From a bacterium (GTDB taxonomy: Bacteria > Auribacterota > UBA6266), in NCBI GenBank assembly GCA_023228325.1, contig JALOBK010000001.1, positions 558,001-622,000 of the forward strand: DNA of 64,000 nt. The letters run 5' to 3'. The notes beneath the pieces are model-generated. The model did no database searches. It was not told the origin of the DNA and saw nothing but the letters and a program-made list of their open reading frames with translations. This document shows, in pieces, positions 17,451 to 26,659 of this stretch (the first letter of the stretch is position 1; every line of letters starts with the position of its first letter). A program made the translations under genes and the position numbers.

Positions 17451-18731
17451 TTATTTTATGACTGTTCTGGCGGGTATTACGGCTTTCTTCGGGATCACCA
17501 CTATGCCGTCTTTAATAAGATAATTCTCTTCTTCCCTGTCTTCTATGCTGTCTCTGGGGTTAATAACCACTCCGTCTCCTATTCTCGCATTTTTGTCTAT
17601 AATAGTCCTGTTGATCCTGCATTTCCGGCCGATTCCGATTTCGGGGAGCTTTTTCCTGCGGTTTTCCTTTTTATCCACCTCCCGCTCATAAAAATCCTGT
17701 CCCATAATTATCGAATTCGTTACATGGCTGCCGGCTTTAATAGTGCTCCTGATGCCTATCACACAATTTGATATCCTCGATTTGCTGATTATGGCTCCCT
17801 CGGCCAGAATGGATTTCTCGATGAAACTGCTTTCCACCATCATCGGCGGAAGGAACCTCGGATGAGTATAAACGGGATGGCTGGGGTCATAAAGATTAAA
17901 ATCGGGCGAAGTGTTGGCGAGGTTCAAATTGGCTTCATAAAATGAACGTATTGTGCCTATATCTTCCCAGTAACCCGTATAGGGATACGCAAACACTTTA
18001 TATTTCCCGATTGAATTAGGTATGATATGTTTTCCAAAATCCTCTTCTTTCCCTTCAAGCACCCGCCTTAACGCCTCGTTTTTGAATATATATATACCCA
18101 TAGACGCAAGATACGCGCAGGAAGTGTTCTTTTCCCCGAACAAACGCACCGTTGACTGGTCTGATTTGAATTCTTCAAAAACTTCCCTGGTTGAAGGTTT
18201 TTCCACAAATTTTTCAATGTGAAAATTATCTCCCGTCTTCATTATCCCGAGTCCGGAAGCTTTTTCCTTAGAAACAGGCTTTACGGCAATTGTTATATCC
18301 GCTTTCTTTTCAACATGGAACATAAGCATTCTATGAAGCTTCATCATATAAAGCTGGTCGCCGGAAAGGACAATGTAATGCTTGACGGAAGAATCATCAA
18401 AGTGAGAAAGATTTTGCCGGACGGCATCGGCGGTACCCTGATACCATGTTGTATTCGTCAGGGTCTGTTCGGCAGAAAGTATTTCAATATAGCCGTGATT
18501 AAATGAATCAAATTTATAACTCTGGAAAATATGCCTGTGAAGGGACGCCGTATTGAACTGGGTTACAATAAATATTTTTGTTATGTCGGAATTGATGCAA
18601 TTGCTTATCGGAATATCGACAAGCCTGTATTTTCCGGCTATGGGGACTGCCGGTTTTGCCCTGTACTTGGTAAGAGGATAAAGCCTTTTCCCTACTCCCC
18701 CCCCAAGAATTATTGCCGCGACATTCTGCAT
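17451..18731 (-). CDS. glgC: Glucose-1-phosphate adenylyltransferase
   Basis: A 426-aa ADP-glucose pyrophosphorylase, which makes ADP-glucose from ATP and glucose-1-phosphate for glycogen synthesis. Marks are the N-terminal loop AIILGGGVGKRLYPLTKYRA, KPAVPIAGKYRLVDIPISN, the substrate loop TWYQGTADAVRQN, and EKPSTREVFEEF. A left-handed beta-helix follows from about residue 300 (VIGIRSTIKAGSHVTNSIIM). Full length for the family. The start lies just beyond the stop of the upstream lactate dehydrogenase, so the two genes form an operon; no other gly genes are nearby. Confidence 0.93.
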   Translation of the reverse strand: MQNVAAIILGGGVGKRLYPLTKYRAKPAVPIAGKYRLVDIPISNCINSDITKIFIVTQFNTASLHRHIFQSYKFDSFNHGYIEILSAEQTLTNTTWYQGTADAVRQNLSHFDDSSVKHYIVLSGDQLYMMKLHRMLMFHVEKKADITIAVKPVSKEKASGLGIMKTGDNFHIEKFVEKPSTREVFEEFKSDQSTVRLFGEKNTSCAYLASMGIYIFKNEALRRVLEGKEEDFGKHIIPNSIGKYKVFAYPYTGYWEDIGTIRSFYEANLNLANTSPDFNLYDPSHPVYTHPRFLPPMMVESSFIEKSILAEGAIISKSRISNCVIGIRSTIKAGSHVTNSIIMGQDFYEREVDKKENRRKKLPEIGIGRKCRINRTIIDKNARIGDGVVINPRDSIEDREEENYLIKDGIVVIPKKAVIPARTVIK

Positions 18732-19694
18732 TTAGATACCGCAATCCTTTATAACTTTTTTCAAAGTTTCCGCTGATTTTTTAAATAAAACCTGTTCTTT
18801 ATCATCCAGGCTGATTTTCAGCACTTCTTTAATCCCCCTGCCGCCTACAACCGACGGAAGGCTCATATACACATCGTTAACGCCGTAGTAACCCTCAACC
18901 AAAGTGGAAACAGGCAGAATCGAACGCGTATCATGAACAACGGATTGAACTATTTTAACCAAAGCCAATCCTATCCCATAGGATGTTTCCCCTTTTCTGT
19001 CTATAATCTTATAGGCGGAATCCCTGACTTCGGAAAAGATACCGCTTAACTCCTTCTCTCTATCGCAGCAACTGTTTTTTTCACAGATAGGACAATACTC
19101 CTGAAAACACATGCCCCCTATCATTGCCCTGCTCCACACGGCGAATTCGCTGTCTCCGTGTTCGCCCAGAATATACGCATGGATGTTTCTGGCGTCCACA
19201 TTACAATGCTTACTCAGCAGAAACCTTAAACGGGCGCTGTCAAGCACTGTCCCCGAGCTGATTACTTCTCCGGGCGGTTTGCCCGATATCTTATATGCCG
19301 CATAAGCAAGGATATCGACCGGATTTGAAACTACGAGAAGAACGGCCTCCGGGGAATACTTCATTATTTCAGGAATAATTTTCCTGTACAGCGCGATATT
19401 CTGTTTAACAAGGTCTATTCTGGATTGGCCATGTTTCTGTTTAGCGCCCGCCGTAATAATTACAATCTCAGAATCATGAATATCCGGATAACCTCCGGCG
19501 ATAATTTCAACAGGCCTGACATAAGGAGCTCCATGGTTTAAATCCATTGACTCCCCCTCCGCCCTGTTCCTGTCAAGATCCACCAGCACTATTTTCCTGA
19601 CAACACCTTTTATAACAAGGGCGTAAGCGCACCTTATGCCTACATTGCCGCATCCGATTATTGATATTTTAGGTTTTAATCCAGGCATAACCAC
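18732..19694 (-). CDS. ldh: L-lactate dehydrogenase
   Basis: A 320-aa NAD-dependent 2-hydroxyacid dehydrogenase of the LDH/MDH superfamily. It has the Rossmann motif SIIGCGNVGIRCAYAL, the substrate loop AGAKQKHGQSR (Gln where malate enzymes have Arg, favouring lactate), VSNPVDILAY, and the catalytic His in ILGEHGDSEFAVW. A short Cys-rich segment (EYCPICEKNSCCDREKE) sits in the C-terminal domain; I recall similar Cys in Thermotoga LDH. It reduces pyruvate to lactate to recycle NADH. The GTG at 19692-19694 or the ATG two codons later may be the start. It is cotranscribed with glgC. Confidence 0.9.
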   Translation of the reverse strand: MVMPGLKPKISIIGCGNVGIRCAYALVIKGVVRKIVLVDLDRNRAEGESMDLNHGAPYVRPVEIIAGGYPDIHDSEIVIITAGAKQKHGQSRIDLVKQNIALYRKIIPEIMKYSPEAVLLVVSNPVDILAYAAYKISGKPPGEVISSGTVLDSARLRFLLSKHCNVDARNIHAYILGEHGDSEFAVWSRAMIGGMCFQEYCPICEKNSCCDREKELSGIFSEVRDSAYKIIDRKGETSYGIGLALVKIVQSVVHDTRSILPVSTLVEGYYGVNDVYMSLPSVVGGRGIKEVLKISLDDKEQVLFKKSAETLKKVIKDCGI

Positions 19695-19753
19695 CGTTAT
19701 ATATAAAAATATATTATAACACTATAAATCTTTTATTAAAAATAAAATTAAAA

Positions 19754-19783
19754 TAAGGGCGGCAAGTTACCTTGCCGCCCTTA
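19754..19783 (-). terminator. Terminator of the exported CBM-like gene
   Basis: A perfect 13-bp stem (TAAGGGCGGCAAG with CTTGCCGCCCTTA) around a 4-nt loop. The minus-strand side is followed by a T-rich tract. Confidence 0.9.
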
Positions 19784-19804
19784 ACACCCGGTTTTCGGCG
19801 CACG

Positions 19805-20398
19805 TTATTCGAACTTCATATTATCGATGTAAATAACACCCTCTTTATCCGTGCATATCTGATCGAAAACGATTGTAAACTCATACATAGAGGACCAGTC
19901 CTTTATCTGCGGGAACTTATTCAAAGGAACCTGGACTTTCTGCCACTCTCCCGTAACTCCTCTTACCTGAAATCTGGACACGCCTCCCGCGTTATCTTTA
20001 AGTTCAACCCAGAAAGTCTGCGTAAAACCATCTTCCTTGTCACCCTTGACATAGAAAGTAAGGTTTTTTGCTTCCGAAACATCCATATCATTAAGCCTGC
20101 TCCAGTAACCGTTATAGGCAATGCCCGGGTACCCATCGATATAATTAGTCCCCGTTGTCAAATCATAGCTCAACATAAGGGCGCTTCCATTTTCACCGAC
20201 TCTCTCGTCTTCGGTTATCTCGAATTCACAGTATTGTTCCGAGTCACTGTCATTACAGTTCCAAACGCCTCTTTCTCCTCCAAGAGAATTTTCAAGCCCG
20301 TCTTCATCAAAATCATCAACCAGAATTTCTTCGGCGAATGCCGTCTGGCAAAACAGAAAAACCGAAACCAGCATCAAAAGACTCAGTATTTTCGACAT
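19805..20398 (-). CDS. Exported carbohydrate-binding-module-like protein
   Basis: A 197-aa protein with a signal peptide (KILSLLMLVSVFLFCQTAFA). ATG 20396-20398 has GGAGGA 7 nt upstream. The mature protein is essentially one beta-sandwich module of the CBM11/CIA30 type. It begins ILVDDFDEDGLENSLGGERG, contains NLTFYVKGDKEDGFTQTFWV and EWQKVQVPLNKF, and ends VIYIDNMKF. The same module recurs in three other proteins of this window. It is the last gene of the LacI-controlled island, ahead of a strong terminator. A glycan-binding role is inferred from the fold and setting. Confidence 0.78.
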   Translation of the reverse strand: MSKILSLLMLVSVFLFCQTAFAEEILVDDFDEDGLENSLGGERGVWNCNDSDSEQYCEFEITEDERVGENGSALMLSYDLTTGTNYIDGYPGIAYNGYWSRLNDMDVSEAKNLTFYVKGDKEDGFTQTFWVELKDNAGGVSRFQVRGVTGEWQKVQVPLNKFPQIKDWSSMYEFTIVFDQICTDKEGVIYIDNMKFE

Positions 20399-20418
20399 AT
20401 ACAATTCCTCCTTTTCCT

Positions 20419-21480
20419 TTAAATCAGTTTTTCTTTAGGCAGGTTCTTATCCGTAGACTGTCTTAAAATAATCTTGCTTTTCAATTTTACGATTTTGCTG
20501 GAAAAATCCTTTTCTTTGATAGCTTCAACAAGCATCCTTGCCCCCTCTCTGCCCATTTCAAACATCGGCTGTCTGACCGATGTCAGAGGAGGATAGCTTA
20601 TCCTGCTGAACATCATATCGTCAAAACCCATCACCGCAATATCCTCCGGTATCCGCTTGTTTAACTCTTTCAGCGCTTCCATTCCCGCATAAGCCTGGAC
20701 GTCGCTCCCATAAATGATTGCGTCAACGGCAGGCTCTCTCTCTATCAATTCAGCAGTCGCAAGCGCGGATTCTTTCAATTGAAATGATGTTTCCGAAACC
20801 ATCAGATACGGGTCGTAGCGGATTGTATTTTCAGCAAGCGCCTTTTTATAACCCTCCAGCCTTTGGAACCATACATTTTCGGTGGATTCGGAAGGCATTA
20901 TGATCCCGATTTTCCTTCGGCCGAGTCCGATAAGTTCCTTTACGGCATCATAGCACGCTTCGACATTATCAATATAAACACTCATGCCGCAATCAGACTT
21001 GTTATTAAGAAGAACGACAGGGACCCCGCTTTTATGCAAACGCGCGATATTGGAATCCGAAATATTCAGAAATACCGAGATCAATCCCGCTATGCTTTTA
21101 TCCTGCATAATTTTTTCAAGAAAAATAGACTTTCTTTCCTCATTGTACATCTGGCTTTGAAGATTCAGCGAATATCTCAATTCATACAGCCCCGAATCAT
21201 GGAGGACAGAATCCACCCCGTTCTGGATCTCTCTCGTCAGATGCTCCCCCGCCGAAGCATATATGACCCCTATATATTTTAACGTGCTTGCATACATTCC
21301 CGACTGCCTGGCTTTTATATAGGGAGAGTATCCCAGCCTCTGCGCGGTTTTTTCTATTTTCCTCTGAACAGGAAGGCTTATACCTCCCCTGTTGTTAAGG
21401 GCTTTAGATACTGCCGCAGGAGAAACACCCGTTTCTCTGGCAACATCAGCTATTGTCACGCTTGTGTTATTCTTTTTCAT
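20419..21480 (-). CDS. LacI-family transcriptional regulator (first of two)
   Basis: A 353-aa LacI/GalR regulator. ATG 21478-21480, with GAGGG upstream, gives the N-terminal helix-turn-helix VTIADVARETGVSPAAVSKA and the hinge helix region ending near residue 60. The periplasmic-binding-protein-like effector domain follows, with IGVIYAS, AVDAIIYGSDVQAYAGMEAL and PEDIAVMGFDDMMFSRI. A LacI-type palindromic operator lies at 21614-21631 in its upstream region. Its stop is 21 nt before the exported module protein gene, so the pair probably forms one transcript. The effector is probably a sugar. Confidence 0.92.
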   Translation of the reverse strand: MKKNNTSVTIADVARETGVSPAAVSKALNNRGGISLPVQRKIEKTAQRLGYSPYIKARQSGMYASTLKYIGVIYASAGEHLTREIQNGVDSVLHDSGLYELRYSLNLQSQMYNEERKSIFLEKIMQDKSIAGLISVFLNISDSNIARLHKSGVPVVLLNNKSDCGMSVYIDNVEACYDAVKELIGLGRRKIGIIMPSESTENVWFQRLEGYKKALAENTIRYDPYLMVSETSFQLKESALATAELIEREPAVDAIIYGSDVQAYAGMEALKELNKRIPEDIAVMGFDDMMFSRISYPPLTSVRQPMFEMGREGARMLVEAIKEKDFSSKIVKLKSKIILRQSTDKNLPKEKLI

Positions 21481-21613
21481 TGGTATAGCCCTCAGGATTT
21501 TAGAGGCCTGTTTCAAGTTTATCCGCTTTCCTTGTGGGGGAAGAGGGAAACATGAGATTCAAAACAGACCTCCGATTAATCTTAAACCGATTTTTCATTA
21601 ATTGATTTATAAA

Positions 21614-21631
21614 TAGTAAAATGTTTTACTA
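21614..21631. promoter_or_regulatory. LacI-type operator upstream of the first regulator
   Basis: TAGTAAAATGTTTTACTA: perfect 8-bp inverted arms (TAGTAAAA/TTTTACTA) around a TG centre, 134 bp upstream of the regulator start. It is closely matched by the site at 27353-27370. Confidence 0.75.
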
Positions 21632-21676
21632 AACAAGAATATACATCCTGTTATAAATTTTGTCAAGCCGGAATTA

Positions 21677-22705
21677 TTAACCCGTATAAGAAGAAATTGA
21701 CTGCCTCTTGATAAGCTGAGGCTTAAATACAGTGGCAATCTCGGGTATCTGTTTTTTATCTATGATTTTTAATATTTTCATAGCGGCTTCCTTCCCCATT
21801 TCTATCAAGGGGACCTTAACCGATGTCAGCGTGGGGTTAACTGCCGGGAGAAACAGCATATCATTAAAACCTGTTACAGAAACATCTTCAGGCACAGATA
21901 AGTTGTTCTTTTTAAGAGTCGTAATACATGCAAAAGCCATGACATCATCAGAAGCCGCAACCGCGCTGAATTTCTTTTCCTGTGAAATAAAATCTTTCAG
22001 CGCTTCCGCCGTATTTTCATATTTAAAAAATCCCTCGAGCACATATTGCCCGTCAAATTCAATATTGTTATCTTTAAGAGCCTTCTTATAACCGCTTAAC
22101 CTGTCCTGATCAAGCTGATATTTTAAAGAACCCGCCATAAAAACTATTTTCCTGTGTCCGAGCTTTATCAGCTCCGATGTAACATCATACAACCCCTTTT
22201 GATTATCCATAAGGACCGACGGGATCTCTTTCCCTCTGATATACCTGTTGACAAGAAGCACGGGAAATTTCTCCTTCCACAGGCTTAAAATTTCCTTTTC
22301 ATTTATCGCCTCACTCAAAATAATAACACCGTCAACCCTTCTTTCTTTTATAGCCTGAAGATAATGCTGGGATAACGGTTTATTCCTGGCGGAAACCGTT
22401 CCCAAAAGCTGAAGATAATAACCGTTTTCCTGAAGCACATATGCGATGCCGCTGATTATCTGGCTGAAATAAGGCCCCACAACATCCTTAAAATCCTCAA
22501 GAGCCACCGCGACGGAAAAACTCTTTTTGCTGACAAGGCTTCTTGCAATGATATTAGGGGTATATTTCATCTGTTTTATAATTTTCTCAACTTTACCCCG
22601 GGTTTTGCCGCCGACTTTATGCAAATCCTTTTTATTCAGGACTCTTGAAACTGTGGAAATGGAAACTCCGGCTTTCTTCGCAATGTCCTTGCATGTATAA
22701 GCCAT
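21677..22705 (-). CDS. LacI-family transcriptional regulator (second of two)
   Basis: A 342-aa LacI/GalR regulator. ATG 22703-22705, with GGAGAA upstream, gives the N-terminal helix-turn-helix YTCKDIAKKAGVSISTVSRV and an effector domain including VDGVIILSEAINEKEILSLW, FSAVAASDDVMAFACITTL and PEDVSVTGFNDMLFLPAV. It begins one base after the stop of the membrane-anchored glycosidase, so it is translationally linked to the island it probably regulates. The two regulators differ clearly in sequence, so this is not a recent duplication. Confidence 0.92.
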   Translation of the reverse strand: MAYTCKDIAKKAGVSISTVSRVLNKKDLHKVGGKTRGKVEKIIKQMKYTPNIIARSLVSKKSFSVAVALEDFKDVVGPYFSQIISGIAYVLQENGYYLQLLGTVSARNKPLSQHYLQAIKERRVDGVIILSEAINEKEILSLWKEKFPVLLVNRYIRGKEIPSVLMDNQKGLYDVTSELIKLGHRKIVFMAGSLKYQLDQDRLSGYKKALKDNNIEFDGQYVLEGFFKYENTAEALKDFISQEKKFSAVAASDDVMAFACITTLKKNNLSVPEDVSVTGFNDMLFLPAVNPTLTSVKVPLIEMGKEAAMKILKIIDKKQIPEIATVFKPQLIKRQSISSYTG

Positions 22706-22706
22706 A

Positions 22707-24494
22707 TTATTTGTTCTCCAGGATAATGTCATCTATACAGATTCTCTTTTCCGAATCGGTTCTTTTGGTCATAATTTCGATTGAAAACTCGCGTATCCCG
22801 TCCGCATCTATAATTTTATTGCCGTAAGATGAAAAAGCGGCAGATCTTGAAAAATCATTTTTTATGTCAATTACAAACCTGTTCTTTTCACCCCGGGAAA
22901 CGGATATCGGATAAGTCTCGAAAGGCTCCCCTTCCCTGTCCTTGATTTTCAGTTTAATTATAACCCCCGCATCATCGGTATAAGCGGAAAAAGCCAGTCC
23001 GGAATACTTGCTCCAGTCCTGGGGGTAAAGGAAAGGCCGGCTGATAATGCCTGACGACAATTTTGCGTTTTTCCCGGGGCTTAAGATTATTTCCATACAA
23101 CTTCCTTCGGACAGTTTCCCGTTTGTCGAAAGATGCCTTTTAATCTCTGCATTACTGCCCAGAATAAGTTCTTTCAGATAGGCGTTTTCGAACTTTACCT
23201 CTGTTTCCTCGAAATCGTCCACAACCGGCGCAAAATAATACCTGGGGTCGTAATCAATTTCCCGGACTGTTTTATTGTTTTCCTCATCCTTCTGGTCCAT
23301 TGAAAAAGGATTGAATTCCTCCTTTGCGAATATATACCAGGCTGTGCTGGAAACACATACGGGTTTATCCTGCATCATCCAGCTGCCGTAAGCCGGTGTT
23401 CCCTCGTTGGTGGCATACGGCAAAGCCGCGGCATATTTATGAACAGCGCTCGGGGTCAGCGCTTTTTCTATTTCTTTAAGGTATTTGTTCCTCTCGCCTT
23501 CTCTGCCCGCCCTGCCAAAAGCAAGCACCATCTGTCCCGTCCCTTCCAGCCATATGGCATCTTTATCGGGGAAAGGCGAATTTTCATAACTTGAACCGAA
23601 ATCGAAACCCTCTATTTCGACGTTATTTACTTTATACAACTGTTTGTTCATGCTTTTTTCAATCGCAAAATCCAGAGTGCCCGAATATTTCTTGCCGAGG
23701 CTCAACACAGCCCAGCTTGAGAGATCCGTGGCATAGTTGGGATTATACTTTTTCCTCCCCATATAAAATCTCTCCGTTTTTTCATCCCATGGATCATTTT
23801 CAAGCCAGTTTTTTATATCTTTAGCCGACTTAAGATACTTATCGTTACCGGTCAATATGCCTAAATCCCTCAATGCCGCATAACAGTCAAAATTATGCTC
23901 TGTCGCCATCCATGCCATAGGAGATCCGTCGCCATAATAACCGCCTATTATCCCCCCTTCGAATGACTGCAGCGAAAGCAACCACTCCGCAACCGCTTCC
24001 GCTAAAGGAAGGTATTGCGTATCATCCGTAACATAAGTATAGTGGTTTACAGCAAGAAGTATCCACGCGTTGGGCCCGGCGGCCCATGTTTCTCCCCATA
24101 CCCCTTCTCTGGAGTAAGCATCGCAGAATCCTATGAACTTGCCGTATTTTAATAACTGTTCATCGTATGTTTCCTGAAAAAATCCGAGGAGTAATTTTGC
24201 CCTGTCATAATCACCGTGAAGAGTAAACACCATTACTGCGAGAGCCTGGTCATAGGTAAAAGCTGAATTCCCGCCTTCATGACTTGGAACAAGCCCGTTA
24301 TGAAAAATAAACCGGTTTCTGTTAGCCCTCTGCTGGGCGATAAACCATTGGTATGAACGTTCAAGCCCGCTCCAACCTTCCGCTTCTTTCCCGGGAAAGA
24401 AAAAAAAATCAATATTAACAAGCCACAGGATTGCACATATCAAAGTCATCGCCGGTATAAAATATAACAAAAAAAAGAGGCGCTTTTTATTCAT
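22707..24494 (-). CDS. Membrane-anchored (alpha/alpha)6-barrel glycosidase-like protein with C-terminal binding module
   Basis: A 595-aa protein with one N-terminal membrane anchor (LFFLLYFIPAMTLICAILWL). Residues about 45-390 resemble six-hairpin glycosidases: SAFTYDQALAVMVFTLHGDY, WGETWAAGPNAWILLAVNHY, MATEHNFDCYAALRDLGIL, WAVLSLGKKYSG and AIWLEGTGQMVLAFG, with several acidic residues in the presumed cleft. Residues about 435-595 form a CBM11/CIA30-like module (VVDDFEETEVKFENAYLKEL, ending ICIDDIILENK). Known families with this shape attack beta-glucans; the exact family is not recognised. It overlaps the upstream TPR-glycosidase gene by 8 bp. Confidence 0.72.
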   Translation of the reverse strand: MNKKRLFFLLYFIPAMTLICAILWLVNIDFFFFPGKEAEGWSGLERSYQWFIAQQRANRNRFIFHNGLVPSHEGGNSAFTYDQALAVMVFTLHGDYDRAKLLLGFFQETYDEQLLKYGKFIGFCDAYSREGVWGETWAAGPNAWILLAVNHYTYVTDDTQYLPLAEAVAEWLLSLQSFEGGIIGGYYGDGSPMAWMATEHNFDCYAALRDLGILTGNDKYLKSAKDIKNWLENDPWDEKTERFYMGRKKYNPNYATDLSSWAVLSLGKKYSGTLDFAIEKSMNKQLYKVNNVEIEGFDFGSSYENSPFPDKDAIWLEGTGQMVLAFGRAGREGERNKYLKEIEKALTPSAVHKYAAALPYATNEGTPAYGSWMMQDKPVCVSSTAWYIFAKEEFNPFSMDQKDEENNKTVREIDYDPRYYFAPVVDDFEETEVKFENAYLKELILGSNAEIKRHLSTNGKLSEGSCMEIILSPGKNAKLSSGIISRPFLYPQDWSKYSGLAFSAYTDDAGVIIKLKIKDREGEPFETYPISVSRGEKNRFVIDIKNDFSRSAAFSSYGNKIIDADGIREFSIEIMTKRTDSEKRICIDDIILENK

Positions 24495-26592
24495 CTTTCA
24501 TTTCCAGTCTTTTTAAATCCTTATCGGCAAAAGACGCGTAGCTGCTGTCCGGAAACCCGTCGATGACTTTTTTATAACAGGTTTTCGCATCCTCTGTCCG
24601 TTTCTGTGACTCATACAGAGAGGCAAGCTGATATGTCAATTTGACCAAAACCGCCTTGTCAATATCCAGAGCCGTAACTTTTTCAAGAAAAGGTATCTCC
24701 TTCCCGACCCTTGCATCATGAGGATATTTTGCAAATATACTCATCATCTTCGGTATGGCATCAAGGGCAAAAGAGCTTTCAGGATAATTAAATATAATCC
24801 TGCTGTATTCATACTCCGCTTTCTTCAACTGGCCCCTGGAATCATAAATCCGGGCCAGGCGGCTTATCGCTTCCACGGTTTTGCCGGCTTTGGGATATTT
24901 ATCGACTATGAGCTGGAAGACATCCACCGCTTTGTCGTAAAGCTGCCGTTCCTCGTACAGATTGCCCAGACTGAACAGTAATGCGCATGACTCACTCTGG
25001 TCATTCTTATTTACAGCGACCTCTATATATTTCCCGAATAAGACACCTGCTTCAGATATCCTTTCGGGTTGAAGCATTTCCTCCTCTTTCCCGGCATCAA
25101 AAAGAATATCCGCCGCTTTGTCAGGCGAGAATTCAGAAACAATCATATCGGCATACTTTTCTATCAGTTTTCTGGAATAAACCGGTTCCCCGTTTTCTGA
25201 AAGAAGGGCCGCGTATTCCTTTAATATGTCCGGGTCGGAAGTTTCCGTTGAATACAGTAAAAGCATATCATAAAGCTTCTCCAATGCGACGCGTTCATTC
25301 CGGTCCATCAGCTCGCGATGGGCAAGCCAGTTCAGATATTGATATTTTATGCTGTTTTTATCAGGCCTGAGAGGCGAAGAATTCTTTTCTGTTTCTTTCA
25401 AAATCTCTCTCAGAAGATTCCCGCTCACTTTAGCATAAACAGCCCAATTTTCTCCGGTTTCAAGCTTCCTGAGATAAACCCACTTTTCAAAAGCATCGGC
25501 CTTCAATATATCCACAGCCGGAAATTGTCCGGCTTCAGGTTTATAAAAAGCCGGGACCGGTTTTTTGTTCAATATAATCCTTTTTATGCCGCTCAGCCAA
25601 TTAAGAAACCGGTCAAAAACAGACAGGGAACCTTTCAGCGCGCCGTACCCGCTTTTCGGAGCCCTGTAACCGTCGTTAATGCCCCAATGTTCTTCTATGG
25701 TATCATCCAGCTCGCCGGGCCTTCCCGATTTATTCCAGTTATCGCACCATTCAAAAAGCAAAAAACCCATAAGTTTCTTATCAACGGCTTTTATCTGGCG
25801 GCTGACAACTTCCCTCTGTGTCATGCCTGAAGATTTTTCCCAGAAAGTGCTGTACCCCATTTCTGAAATCAAGGCCGGTTTGCCGAATTTCTTTGACAGG
25901 GAAAGGATTTCATTCACCATCCTGTCGGCGTACTCAGCGTCAAATGTCCCGTTCCAGTCCTTCAAACCCACATAAGTATTAAAACTCATAAAATCAAGAA
26001 ACCCGGAACCGACCGCGGCGCCTTCTTCATAATGGATCATGTTAGAACCCGTAACAGGCCTGGAAGGGTCTGTTTTTTTCACCGAACTATATATCTTTTT
26101 CAGGAAAGCGTTAACTTTTTCAGAACCGTATCTTTCTATAACATCCCCTTTCTCGGAGCCGAAAGTAAATGGCGCATCATTCCATATAGCCCACGCAATG
26201 ACAACTTTCCTGTCCTTATGCTTCAAAACATTTGATACGGCCTGTTTCTGGAGGATATTCAACTGGAAAGGCGAAGTGAAATCCGTCCACCCGCCCGGGA
26301 AACACACTGTTTCAATGAGATAAATCCCTTTTTTCTCCGCAATATCGAGCACAAAATCAGGAAGCATATCATACGTCCTGATGGTATTGATTCCCGCCTG
26401 CTTCATCATCTCAAAATCTTTTTCTATCACCTCAGCGGGAACCTGCGAAAAATGCGTTGTCCTGGGATAGCATAAGGAATAATTCACGCCTCTTATCTGC
26501 CCTATATCCGCGGGAATTAACAGAAAGAAGACCAGGAGCAGCAGGGCAGAGGAAAACAGGCTGACCCACAAAATTCTTTTTCTTGATTCCAT
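24487..26592 (-). CDS. Membrane-anchored TIM-barrel glycosidase-like protein with TPR repeats
   Basis: A 701-aa protein with an N-terminal membrane anchor (ILWVSLFSSALLLLVFFLLI). Residues about 30-310 look like a (beta/alpha)8 glycosidase barrel of GH2/GH5/GH17 type: IRGVNYSLCYPRTTHF, MMKQAGINTIRTYDM, IAWAIWNDAPFTFG, FMSFNTYVGLKDWNG and PALISEMGYSTFWEKSSGMT (candidate catalytic Glu in SEMG). Residues about 400-700 hold tetratricopeptide-like repeats, e.g. LFSLGNLYEERQLYDKAVDV and AISRLARIYDSRGQLKKAEY. The TPR tail suggests a scaffold role at the envelope. The combination is unusual and the substrate is unknown. Confidence 0.72.
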   Translation of the reverse strand: MESRKRILWVSLFSSALLLLVFFLLIPADIGQIRGVNYSLCYPRTTHFSQVPAEVIEKDFEMMKQAGINTIRTYDMLPDFVLDIAEKKGIYLIETVCFPGGWTDFTSPFQLNILQKQAVSNVLKHKDRKVVIAWAIWNDAPFTFGSEKGDVIERYGSEKVNAFLKKIYSSVKKTDPSRPVTGSNMIHYEEGAAVGSGFLDFMSFNTYVGLKDWNGTFDAEYADRMVNEILSLSKKFGKPALISEMGYSTFWEKSSGMTQREVVSRQIKAVDKKLMGFLLFEWCDNWNKSGRPGELDDTIEEHWGINDGYRAPKSGYGALKGSLSVFDRFLNWLSGIKRIILNKKPVPAFYKPEAGQFPAVDILKADAFEKWVYLRKLETGENWAVYAKVSGNLLREILKETEKNSSPLRPDKNSIKYQYLNWLAHRELMDRNERVALEKLYDMLLLYSTETSDPDILKEYAALLSENGEPVYSRKLIEKYADMIVSEFSPDKAADILFDAGKEEEMLQPERISEAGVLFGKYIEVAVNKNDQSESCALLFSLGNLYEERQLYDKAVDVFQLIVDKYPKAGKTVEAISRLARIYDSRGQLKKAEYEYSRIIFNYPESSFALDAIPKMMSIFAKYPHDARVGKEIPFLEKVTALDIDKAVLVKLTYQLASLYESQKRTEDAKTCYKKVIDGFPDSSYASFADKDLKRLEMKDE

Positions 26593-26621
26593 CGCTTACA
26601 CTCCGAATACTTAAAAATGAA

Positions 26622-26652
26622 GGAAGGGCGCACGGTAAAAACATGCCCTTCC
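26622..26652 (-). terminator. Intercistronic hairpin, partial terminator or attenuator
   Basis: On the minus strand GGAAGGGC pairs with GCCCTTCC (8 bp, about 15-nt loop), followed by TTCATTTTTAAG. It lies between the exported module gene and the TPR-glycosidase, so it could give the first gene higher expression. Confidence 0.5.
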
Positions 26653-26659
26653 CGAAACC

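Noticed and set aside
19692..19725. Leaderless promoter for ldh
   Set aside because: AT-rich TATAAT and TATATA boxes are present, but none has both a -35 box and the 5-8 nt spacing to the start seen in the other leaderless candidates.
19772..20422. 216-codon plus-strand open frame
   Set aside because: Antisense to the exported binding-module protein, which has a signal peptide, Shine-Dalgarno and terminator.
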